The position numbers were made by a program, and so were the translations under genes. From Streptomyces sp. NBC_00289 (lineage in GTDB: Bacteria; Actinomycetota; Actinomycetes; Streptomycetales; Streptomycetaceae): a stretch of 64,000 nucleotides of DNA. This document shows positions 44,301 through 51,316 of this stretch, one piece after another; position 1 is the first letter of the stretch, and each line of letters opens with the position of its first letter. The stretch lies in NCBI RefSeq assembly GCF_041435115.1, contig NZ_CP108046.1, positions 10,416,001-10,480,000 of the forward strand, written 5' to 3'. The notes under the pieces are model-generated. The model saw only the letters and a program-made list of their open reading frames with translations, searched no databases and was not told where the DNA came from.

Positions 44301-44968
44301 CGGACATGCCGGAGCTGCACAGGCGGCTCCTGGCGGACGTGATCGCCCTCGGCTCCGCGTACCCCCTGGTTCTGACCGGCGGGTACGCCGTGCGGGCGCA
44401 CCACCTCGTGAACCGCCCCAGCCAGGACCTGGACGTCGCCACCGAGAACCCGGCGCCCATGGCCGACATCGCGGCCACGCTCCGCGCCGGCCTGGAAGCC
44501 CGCGGTTGGCAGGTGCAGGCGCTGGAGACCGCCCCACTGTCTGCCCGCTTCACCGTGACTGATCCGGCCACCGGGCAAGACTGCGAAGTCGACATCCTCA
44601 AGGAGATCTTCTGGCGGCCGGTCGCTCAGAGCCCGTACGGGCCCGTCCTCGCGGAGGAGGACGTGATCGGGACCAAGGTCCGCGCTCTGGCCGACCGCGG
44701 AGCACCCCGTGATCTGATCGACGTGTTCGCAGCCTCGCGCCGCTGGACCAATGCCGAGCTTGAGGAGTTCGGCCGCCGCCACGCCCGCGGCCGCTTCGAG
44801 CGCGAGGACCTGCAGTCGAATCTCACGGGCGCCGAGTGGACTGACGACGAAGCCTTCACCGCCTACGGCCTGGACGAGGCCGCCATCAGTGCTCTCCGCA
44901 CATGGGCCCTGGAGTGGGCCGACGACCTCGCGACCCGGCTCCTTGAAGAAGCCTATGATCCGGACTGA
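44297..44968 (+). CDS. AbiEii/AbiGii-type nucleotidyltransferase (putative toxin)
   Basis: 223 residues from GTG 44297. LVLTGGYAVRAHHLVNRPSQ followed by DLDVATEN is the nucleotidyltransferase motif (GG-A--aH---R---DlDv). CEVDILKEIFWRPV carries a further conserved acidic segment, and GTKVRALADRGAPRDLIDVF matches the K-RAL-dR---RD--Dl motif of AbiEii-like proteins. The family adds nucleotides to RNA or tRNA in known members and acts in abortive phage defence. It is coupled to the gene at 43908. Substrate and activity here are inferred. Confidence 0.8.
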   Translation: MTDMPELHRRLLADVIALGSAYPLVLTGGYAVRAHHLVNRPSQDLDVATENPAPMADIAATLRAGLEARGWQVQALETAPLSARFTVTDPATGQDCEVDILKEIFWRPVAQSPYGPVLAEEDVIGTKVRALADRGAPRDLIDVFAASRRWTNAELEEFGRRHARGRFEREDLQSNLTGAEWTDDEAFTAYGLDEAAISALRTWALEWADDLATRLLEEAYDPD

Positions 44969-44986
44969 CTGATCGCGTCCTGATGA

Positions 44987-45301
44987 GATCACAGCTGCAA
45001 ACAAATCGCAAAGCTTGTCACACTGCAATGGAGCCTGCAGGTCCTCAAGATCGCCGAGGAGACCGGGGAAGCCTCCCAGGCAGTCATCGGCGCCCGCGGC
45101 ACCAACCCCCGCAAAGGGACCACTCCATGGGAGGAGGCTCATGCGGAAGTCGCGGATGTAGCCATCACGGCCATGGTCGCCCTGGCCCGCATGCGTCCCG
45201 ACGACGCCGCGGAATACCTCGACCGGCATCTGGCCGCCAAGTCGGCGAAGTTCCTTCTTCCCGGTTCCCCATCCGTCCCAGCCCCGGCGGAGCTGGAATG
45301 A
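44987..45301 (+). pseudogene. MazG-like pyrophosphohydrolase, 5'-truncated
   Basis: The frame gives LVTLQWSLQVLKIAEETGEA, SQAVIGARGTNPRKGTTPWE then EAHAEVADVAITAMVALARM, with the EExxE and ExxD metal-binding pattern of MazG-like all-alpha NTP pyrophosphatases. No start codon lies between the in-frame stop at 44984 and the domain, and the first helix is missing, so it looks truncated. Its stop overlaps the ATG of a 29-codon ORF. Confidence 0.6.
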
Positions 45302-45387
45302 GCAACCACCATTCGACACCGCAGCAAAGACCAGGCCACCCACGCGTGCTGAGCCTGCTGGCCGAGGTCGAAGGAGGCTGTGCGTGA
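45298..45387 (+). CDS. 29-codon ORF linking MazG-like and MFS genes
   Basis: ATG 45298 overlaps the preceding stop (ATGA) and its own stop overlaps the GTG of the MFS gene (GTGA). The sequence ends LSLLAEVEGGCA and contains an AAGGAGG ribosome-binding site for the MFS gene. It may be a coupling leader rather than a functional peptide. Confidence 0.35.
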   Translation: MSNHHSTPQQRPGHPRVLSLLAEVEGGCA

Positions 45388-45936
45388 CGGCTTCCGATGA
45401 ACCACTCCCGCATACCGCCGCAGCTTCAGCGCCGGTGGCCGCCGACGACACGGTCAACCGGGACCTCGTGCTGTTCAACAACGGGCTGGCAGTCGGCGTG
45501 CTGGGCGGCGCGGTCACATCCGTCGCGCTGCTCACTCTGGCCCTTCTCACACTGAAGGCGACACCGCTGGAGATGAGCGTGCTCTACGCCGCCCAGCGGT
45601 TCCCGCCCGCGGTGACGGCCCTGTTCGGCGGGGTGCTGGTCGACCGGCACCGCAAACTCGTCTTGCTGACCTGGGGCAAGGTAGGGGGCGGAGTCCTGTT
45701 GCTGTGCGTGCCGCTCGCCGCGTACCTCGGTTGGTTGTCGCTGCCACTGCTGTGTGTCGTCGGCCTCCTTGCTCGCCGCCGTTAACGACGTCTCCTCTAC
45801 GGCCGGGATCAGCTATTTACCGTCGCTCGCCCGAGGTGACAAGCTCGCGTCCGCCAACTCGCAGATGGGCGCCCTGTTCTCCTTCACGGACGCCGCCGCC
45901 AGCTACCTCGCCTCCGGCCTGATCGCGATGCTCGGT
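45384..45936 (+). pseudogene. MFS transporter, N-terminal part, frameshifted and truncated
   Basis: From GTG 45384: DLVLFNNGLAVGVLGGAVTS, SVALLTLALLTLKATPLEMS, FPPAVTALFGGVLVDRHRK and LLLCVPLAAYLGWLSLPLLC are the first helices of a drug-efflux-type MFS protein (GVLVDRHRK is motif A). Near 45760 the frame changes and continues with AAVNDVSSTAGISYLPSLAR and FTDAAASYLASGLIAMLG, then runs into IS6 sequence at about 45940. More than half the transporter is missing. Confidence 0.75.
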
Positions 45937-45942
45937 ACGGCG

Positions 45943-46105
45943 TGCAGAAGTACCTGTGGCGGGCCGTCGACCAGGACGGGAACGTGCTCGGCATCCTGTT
46001 GCAGAACCGCCGCGACGAGCCCGCGGCCAGGCGCTTTCTTCCGGAAACTGATGGATCATCCGCTTCGCGATCTGGGACCAGATCGCCGGCACCGTCCGCC
46101 TGCCC
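45943..46105 (+). pseudogene. IS6-family transposase relic with internal deletion
   Basis: QKYLWRAVDQDGNVLGILLQ and NRRDEPAARRF are IS6 catalytic-core sequence. They are followed, in another frame, by the family C-terminus IRFAIWDQIAGTVRLPATA and a stop, so about 120 codons are missing. It marks the left border of the lanthipeptide island. Confidence 0.7.
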
Positions 46106-46284
46106 GCCACGGCCTGAGCCAACCGCCACCACCACGGCCGGACACGCCCCGAACCGGACCACACCACCGACGGCCCGCCCGACCTGACAACACCCCTCCC
46201 CATACCGCCTATATGCCCGAACTGACAGATCGTCAAGCAAGACCTTAAAGATCAGTACTGGGCGCACGGGAAAACCTCACTTGT

Positions 46285-46301
46285 TGAGCATTGATTGCTC
46301 A
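46285..46301. promoter_or_regulatory. Possible operator upstream of the lanthipeptide promoter
   Basis: TGAGCA and TGCTCA are perfect inverted half-sites separated by TTGAT. The centre lies about 43 bases upstream of the proposed -35 box, a usual place for an activator site. No regulator gene is in the cluster, so a partner is unknown. Confidence 0.3.
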
Positions 46302-46335
46302 GGGGGCACGGCGCCCTCATCAATACAATTCAGAA

Positions 46336-46363
46336 TTGCCTGCATCTGCGCCCTGGCTATAGT
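46336..46363 (+). promoter_or_regulatory. Candidate promoter of the lanthipeptide operon
   Basis: TTGCCT (46336-46341) and TATAGT (46358-46363) are 16 bases apart and close to the housekeeping consensus. The site lies about 145 bases upstream of the precursor start, leaving a long leader. Confidence 0.5.
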
Positions 46364-46506
46364 AGCTAGCCCTTCAAAGGCTTAAAGTGAGTCGACGTGG
46401 GTTCTGTAGCTGAACGCGTAGCAGCAGTCGGAGCGGGAATCTTTAGGTATTTCCCGCCTAATGTGCAATTGCGGTTGATCGACGAAATGAAAATGGGAGG
46501 ACCGAT

Positions 46507-46710
46507 ATGGCGGCGGCCGATGAATTCAACCGAAATGGTCTCGGCGTTGACAGGCCTGAGCTCAGCTTTTCCCGTGAGACCCTCAAGGAGCTGACTCTTG
46601 AGGAAATGGATGTTGTCGTCGGCGGCATGATGATGGACACTGGAGGCGCTAGTGCGCTTTGTTCCGAAGGCTGTCCGCCTCCTACTGGTTTCCCTATGTG
46701 CGGCTACTGA
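46507..46710 (+). CDS. Lanthipeptide precursor (LanA-type)
   Basis: 67 residues, ribosome-binding site GGGAGG six bases before the ATG. Residues 1-40 are a leader ending in a double-glycine cleavage site: ELSFSRETLKELTLEEMDVV then VGG. The L-x-x-ETL-x-x-L-T...V-x-GG pattern recalls leaders of pinensin-type class I lanthipeptides and other C39-processed peptides. The 27-residue core has three Cys and four Ser/Thr: Thr5, Ser9-Ala-Leu-Cys12, Ser13-Glu-Gly-Cys16 and Thr20 with Cys25. Three non-overlapping thioether rings (9-12, 13-16, 20-25) plus one dehydrobutyrine at 5 would use every Cys and Ser/Thr. PPPTGFPM between the last rings is Pro-rich. A hairpin follows before the modification genes. 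Confidence 0.85.
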   Translation: MAAADEFNRNGLGVDRPELSFSRETLKELTLEEMDVVVGGMMMDTGGASALCSEGCPPPTGFPMCGY

Positions 46711-46772
46711 CCTGCAGGGGTAATCCTGATTCGTGGTGCGCTACGTCCAGTGGCGGATTTATGAAGAAGTGA

Positions 46773-46798
46773 GGGGCGGGACGAGAACGTCCCGCCCC
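46773..46798 (+). terminator. Attenuator-like hairpin between precursor and modification genes
   Basis: GGGGCGGGACG (46773-46783) pairs perfectly with CGTCCCGCCCC (46788-46798) around AGAA, followed by CCCCTTTAA. Eleven GC-rich pairs with a four-base loop should terminate part of the transcripts. This is a common way to make more precursor than enzyme in lanthipeptide operons. Confidence 0.75.
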
Positions 46799-46910
46799 CC
46801 CCTTTAATGAATGATTTCGATGATTAGATTGCGCACTAAATCCCGCGCCCTGAGGGTGCGTCCGGCAATCGGGTTCTTGTCGAGTGCAAGTTACGTGAAA
46901 TGAAAAAGAC

Positions 46911-48080
46911 ATGGCATGGCATTCGATAATCGACGAGTTCGGCAACGTCGGATCCGCGGTGAGTCACCCGACAGTGGTTGCGCTGGAAGGGCTGGTCGGC
47001 CCATTTCGTGATGGTTCTCTGGCAACTGGCGATGCTGGCGTCGCGTTGGCGCACGCATATGCTTCCTGTGCAGGGAAAGCGTGTCCGTCAGCGGTGCCAC
47101 TGATTGAGTCGTCTTGGTCTCGGTCGGTGACCAGCGGGGCGGCTCCTACATCGCTTTATTGTGGGGTGACGGGGGTTGCATGGGTCACCGCCCACTTGAA
47201 CGGGTTGCTGTTCGATCTGGCTGACGAGGACGTCCTCGATTCAGTTGATCTCGCATTGTTGGCGTTTTTGTCCGGTGAGTCGATGCCGCGGGAGTACGAC
47301 CTTGTGTCAGGTCTCGTCGGGCTTGGTGTCTACGTGCTGCAGCGGCTGCCTCGGCCTACCGCCGTGACATGCCTCGAACGGATTGTGGACCATTTGGCGA
47401 TGGCGGCGGTCTATCGGGAGGAAGGGGCCGCGTGGTTCACGGGCCCGGAAGCGTTGCCGGAGAGGAACCGGCAGCTTGCCCCCCATGGCTATTACAACAT
47501 GGGTGTTGCGCACGGTGTTCCGGGTGTTGTCTGGCTGCTGGCGCACGCGGCCCGAGCGGGTGTACGGAGCGAGACTGCCAGCGCACTGGCCGATGCAGCG
47601 GTGCATTGGATTCTAAGCCAGCGTCGCCCCTTGGGCGGGGACGGCGGGCTTCCGTCGTTTGTCGGCCCTTCCGGTGAGGCAGGGGAGGCGCGTCCGTTCG
47701 CTTGGTGTTACGGAGCCCCCGGGGTGGCTGGGGTGCTGTTCGCGGCGGCCCGGGTATTCGGTCACGCCGAATGGGAGGAGGCAGCGGTGGAGATGGCCTT
47801 GAGCGCTGTACATCTACGGCCTGAGGCGACTTCTGTGAGTGAGGCGGGCATCTGTCACGGTGCGGCTGGTCTGGGCCACGTGTTTAACCGCCTGTACCAG
47901 AGCACGGGCGAAAAAGTTCTGGCTGATGCCGCCCGTCGCTGGATTAACCGGGCAGTGGAGCTTCTTCCATCAAACACCGGGGCCGGTTTCCTGGAGGGCA
48001 GGGCTGGAGTCGCTCTGGTGATGCTGGCAGCGCTGGAAGGGACCGAGCCTGCCTGGGACCGCGTCTTGCTGCTGTCCTGA
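46911..48080 (+). CDS. lanC: Lanthionine synthetase C-like cyclase (LanC)
   Basis: 389 residues. LanC adds Cys thiols to dehydrated Ser/Thr to close thioether rings, using a zinc ion. The ligands are visible: Cys in FAWCYGAPGVAGVLF (about residue 265) and Cys-His in EAGICHGAAGLGHVFNRL (about residue 314-315). The earlier MGVAHGVPGVVWLLAHAA is the active-site His motif. The (alpha/alpha) barrel repeats (GLGVYVLQRLP, GRAGVALVMLAALEG) are present. The ATG at 46911 has only a weak ribosome-binding site. It is 200 bases after the precursor and 15 bases before lanB. Confidence 0.85.
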   Translation: MAWHSIIDEFGNVGSAVSHPTVVALEGLVGPFRDGSLATGDAGVALAHAYASCAGKACPSAVPLIESSWSRSVTSGAAPTSLYCGVTGVAWVTAHLNGLLFDLADEDVLDSVDLALLAFLSGESMPREYDLVSGLVGLGVYVLQRLPRPTAVTCLERIVDHLAMAAVYREEGAAWFTGPEALPERNRQLAPHGYYNMGVAHGVPGVVWLLAHAARAGVRSETASALADAAVHWILSQRRPLGGDGGLPSFVGPSGEAGEARPFAWCYGAPGVAGVLFAAARVFGHAEWEEAAVEMALSAVHLRPEATSVSEAGICHGAAGLGHVFNRLYQSTGEKVLADAARRWINRAVELLPSNTGAGFLEGRAGVALVMLAALEGTEPAWDRVLLLS

Positions 48081-48095
48081 AATTTGGAGTCGATG

Positions 48096-51000
48096 ATGAG
48101 TGCCGGAGTCCTGCAGTATGCGCCGTCGGGGTTCTTTGTCCTGCGCACCCCGTTGTTGCCGTATGAAGCACCTTCTGAACAGGGTTTGCGGGATCCGGTG
48201 ATTCGTGAGGCACTGCATTTGGCCTCGTCGGCGCTGGTGGAGGCACTGGACAGTCCCGAGCAGTCGTCACCGAGGGCGTTGCACGCGCTGACGGCTTATA
48301 TGGTCCGGGCGCGTACCCGCGCGACGCCCTTTGGTTTGTTCGCCGGCTGCACGATGGGCACGGTGGGCGAAGGCACGCGTTTGGAGCTTGCTCCGCAGGC
48401 TGACTACAGGAGACGTACCAGACTCGACAATGACTTCCTGTTCGCGCTGATTGCGGCGCTGGAGGCTGACCCGGTGGTGCGCCGGGTTCTGAAGTGGATG
48501 CCTAACTCGAGTCTGTACCCGTTGGGCGGACGCCTGCATTATGCCGAGGCCAGCTGGTCGGGTAGGCGGCGCACCTATCACCTGGTCGCCGTCGACAGGT
48601 CCGCTCACCTCGAGGCGACCCTGGAACGTGCCAGCCGTGGAGCCACGATTGACGAGTTGGTCCTTTCTCTGGTTGATGACCAGGTCACAGCCCGGATGGC
48701 AACGGCATTCATCGATGAATTGACCAGCGCTCAGATGCTGGTGTCAGACCTGCAGTTGCCCGTCACGGGTCCAGAGCCACTGACGGTGCTCATCGATCGG
48801 CTTGTCCAGCAGGAGTCCACGCGTCACCTGGCGGAACTGCTTGAGAATGTCCGTGTCGCGTTGGAGAAGCTGGACGCGGGAGGGATGGGTGCGGCGCCCG
48901 CGGAGTATCTACGGGTGCGACGGCTACTCGATCCGCTGCCTGCTCAGCCGGATCCGGCGCGGCTCTTTCAAGTCGATATGATCAAGCCTGCAGTCAGGGC
49001 AGAGCTCGGCCCGCAGGTCATCGCTGAGATGGGCCATGCGGCCCAGGTGCTGTTGAGGCTGACTCGCCCTTCCTCGAATGATGCGTTGAGGCGGTTTCGT
49101 GAGCGTTTCGTTGAACGATACGAGGACCGTGAGGTGTCTCTCGCGGAGGCGCTCGATGAGGATATCGGCCTCGGTTTCTTCGAGGGGCCAATCTACGAGG
49201 CCTCGCCGCTGCTGCGCGGGCTGAACTTCCCTCCCACCGGGGATCTCTCGGAGATCTGGATCCCACGTGACCGGGTGCTACTCGGCATGCTCACTGGTGC
49301 CCTCCGGGACGACCGAGACGAGATCTCATTGACCGATGACGACATAGCTTCGCTGGAGACCGCCGACCGCCCCGCCCCGCCAGATGCGATTTCTGTGATG
49401 GCCGTACTCGCTGCCGCGTCCACGCAGTCCGTGGACCGCGGCGACTTTCGGCTGATCGTCCGTGGCGTCGACGGAGCCCCCGGGGCGGGGCTACTGGGCC
49501 GGTTCTGTCACGCGGACGATGCCCTCCATCAAGCCGTGAAGATGCACCTGCGCAGGGAGGAAGAGCTACGTCCGGACGCTGTGTTCGCCGAGGTGGTGCA
49601 CCTGCCAGAAGGGCGGATGGGCAACATACTGTGCCGTCCCGTCCTGCGGCGATACGAGATCCCGTACCTGGGCCGATCGGGGGCACCTGCGGAGACCCAG
49701 ATTCCGGTGGCTGATCTGACGCTCTCAGTGCGAAACAACAGGTTCGTGCTCCGGTCCGGGCGCCTGGGGTGCGAGGTCGTGCCCCGCATGACCACGGCTC
49801 ACAATGCCGACCGCCGCACTCTGGGAATGTACCGGTTCCTGTGCGCATTGGCCGGAGACGGAACCGTGCGCAAAACCTCTTGGGACTGGGGCCCGCTGAA
49901 CGGGGCACCGTATCTGCCCCGGGTTACCTACGGAAGGCTTGTCCTGTCGCGGGCGCGATGGACGCTGCACAAAGAACAGATCCGCCAGATCACTCAACGC
50001 CGTGCGGAAGGGCAGCTGCCGCAGCTGGTCGCCCTCGCCGACGGCGATAACGAACTGATTGCTGACCTGGATAGTCGGCAGTCCGTGGAGATGCTGGAGG
50101 CTCAGCTGAAGGGGCGTACGAGAGCGACCCTGGTCGAGGCGCTGGCCAGCCCACAGACACTGTGTGTGACCGGGCGGGAGGGCCGGTTTACACACGAGCT
50201 GATCGTGCCATTCGTGCGAACCAGTGCAACGGTCAAGTCAGTGACCCCTGCACGTAGGTCGCGTATTCGGCGCGACTTTCCTCCCGGTGCGGAGTGGCTG
50301 TATGCCAAGCTCTACACCGGCACAGCCACCGCCGACCAGGTGCTGACCGAGCTGGTGCGGCCCGTGGTCGATCAGGCTATCGGCTCCGATGCGGTGGACT
50401 CGTGGTTCTTCATCCGTTACGGCGACCCCGACTGGCACATCCGGCTACGCCTACACGGTCCGCGTGGCGGACTGACCGCAGAAGTCCTGCCTTTGCTGCA
50501 CAATGCGGCCGCGCCGCTGCTGGACGACGGACGCCTGCGGCGCCTGCAGTTGGACACCTACCAGCGGGAACTCGAGCGGTACGGCGGTGATGCCGGCATC
50601 GAGCTATCCGAGCACCTGTTCCGTCACGACAGCGAGGCTGTGCTGGCGATCGTCGAAACGCTGCCCAGTGGCACGGCCGCCGATGCACGCTGGCGATTGA
50701 CCCTCGCCGGTATCGACCTACTGCTGACCAACCTGGGCTTTGACCTTTCGCAGAAAGCGACATGGGCATGCGAGCGCCGGGATGCCTTCGCGGCCGAGTT
50801 CCGGGCCAATGGTGCGCTCGGCGGGCAGATCGGCCGACGATTCCGCACTGAGCGGCGTGGCCTGAACGAGTTGCTGAACGGCGCCGATTCCACCCATGGC
50901 CTACTGCCGGGCCTGTCGATCCTGCGCCGCCGCTCCTCCGGGCTGACACCAGTGGTTCACGAGTTGCAGCGCCGCGGGCTGCCCGTTGCACAGCTTGCAG

Positions 51001-51122
51001 CCAGCTACGCGCACATGCACGCCAACCGGCTGCTGCGCTCCCAGCACCGCGCCCAGGAATTCGTGATCTACGACCTGCTCCACCGTCTGTACAACGCCCG
51101 ATTGCACCAGAGGCAAGCATGA
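48096..51122 (+). CDS. lanB: Full-length class I lanthipeptide dehydratase (LanB)
   Basis: About 1008 residues. LanB glutamylates Ser/Thr of the precursor using glutamyl-tRNA, then eliminates glutamate. The start is set at ATG 48096 because GGAG lies six bases upstream; an adjacent ATG (48093) and a TTG (48084) are alternatives. The N-terminal glutamylation domain opens with FFVLRTPLLPYEAPSEQG and has YMVRARTRATPFGLFAGCTM. The C-terminal elimination (SpaB_C) domain begins near residue 730 (AEWLYAKLYTGTATADQVL) with WFFIRYGDPDWHIRLRLHG. Both halves are in one chain, unlike the split LanBs of some clusters. The stop overlaps the next ATG (ATGA). Confidence 0.9.
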   Translation: MSAGVLQYAPSGFFVLRTPLLPYEAPSEQGLRDPVIREALHLASSALVEALDSPEQSSPRALHALTAYMVRARTRATPFGLFAGCTMGTVGEGTRLELAPQADYRRRTRLDNDFLFALIAALEADPVVRRVLKWMPNSSLYPLGGRLHYAEASWSGRRRTYHLVAVDRSAHLEATLERASRGATIDELVLSLVDDQVTARMATAFIDELTSAQMLVSDLQLPVTGPEPLTVLIDRLVQQESTRHLAELLENVRVALEKLDAGGMGAAPAEYLRVRRLLDPLPAQPDPARLFQVDMIKPAVRAELGPQVIAEMGHAAQVLLRLTRPSSNDALRRFRERFVERYEDREVSLAEALDEDIGLGFFEGPIYEASPLLRGLNFPPTGDLSEIWIPRDRVLLGMLTGALRDDRDEISLTDDDIASLETADRPAPPDAISVMAVLAAASTQSVDRGDFRLIVRGVDGAPGAGLLGRFCHADDALHQAVKMHLRREEELRPDAVFAEVVHLPEGRMGNILCRPVLRRYEIPYLGRSGAPAETQIPVADLTLSVRNNRFVLRSGRLGCEVVPRMTTAHNADRRTLGMYRFLCALAGDGTVRKTSWDWGPLNGAPYLPRVTYGRLVLSRARWTLHKEQIRQITQRRAEGQLPQLVALADGDNELIADLDSRQSVEMLEAQLKGRTRATLVEALASPQTLCVTGREGRFTHELIVPFVRTSATVKSVTPARRSRIRRDFPPGAEWLYAKLYTGTATADQVLTELVRPVVDQAIGSDAVDSWFFIRYGDPDWHIRLRLHGPRGGLTAEVLPLLHNAAAPLLDDGRLRRLQLDTYQRELERYGGDAGIELSEHLFRHDSEAVLAIVETLPSGTAADARWRLTLAGIDLLLTNLGFDLSQKATWACERRDAFAAEFRANGALGGQIGRRFRTERRGLNELLNGADSTHGLLPGLSILRRRSSGLTPVVHELQRRGLPVAQLAASYAHMHANRLLRSQHRAQEFVIYDLLHRLYNARLHQRQA

Positions 51123-51316
51123 AGGACCTCTTCCGCCAGGAGGCGCGGGACTATCAGCGTGGGTGCCCCACTGGCGAACTGCTGCCAGTCGGAGCGTCGT
51201 GGATGACAACCGCCTACCGGCTCCTGTTGGTCACCGTGGCTGGCGGTGTCCTGCTCGCTTTGACATACCAGGTCGACGGTCAGTCGCTTCTAGGCCTCGT
51301 GACCGGCCATGGCTAA
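51119..51316 (+). CDS. Single-pass membrane protein resembling only the N-terminus of an HlyD-type adaptor
   Basis: 65 residues. DLFRQEARDYQRGCPTGELL followed by SWMTTAYRLLLVTVAGGVLL resembles the first ~55 residues of membrane-fusion (HlyD/CvaA-type) proteins: a short cytoplasmic LFRxEaxxxQ segment and one transmembrane helix. The usual coiled-coil, lipoyl and beta-barrel parts (300+ residues) are absent, and the chain stops 10 residues after the helix. It overlaps lanB by 4 and lanT by 8 bases, so it is an integral part of the operon. In a monoderm an adaptor crossing a periplasm is not needed; a role anchoring or assisting the exporter is inferred. Confidence 0.65.
   Translation: MKDLFRQEARDYQRGCPTGELLPVGASWMTTAYRLLLVTVAGGVLLALTYQVDGQSLLGLVTGHG

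Larger units (their letters stand above)
46106..46506 (+). other. Upstream region of the lanthipeptide cluster
   Basis: AT-richer than its surroundings and without a convincing gene. It contains an inverted repeat (46285-46301), a good promoter candidate (46336-46363) and the ribosome-binding site GGGAGG (46495-46500) for the precursor gene. Confidence 0.6.

Noticed and set aside
46397..46594. A 65-codon frame starting before the lanthipeptide precursor
   Set aside because: It overlaps the precursor in another frame, has no clear ribosome-binding site and lacks a leader or core pattern; the precursor has a good site at 46495-46500.
51119..51316. Reading the 65-codon ORF as a second lanthipeptide precursor
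   Set aside because: It has a clear transmembrane helix, a single Cys and no leader cleavage site, so it fits a membrane protein, not a peptide substrate.
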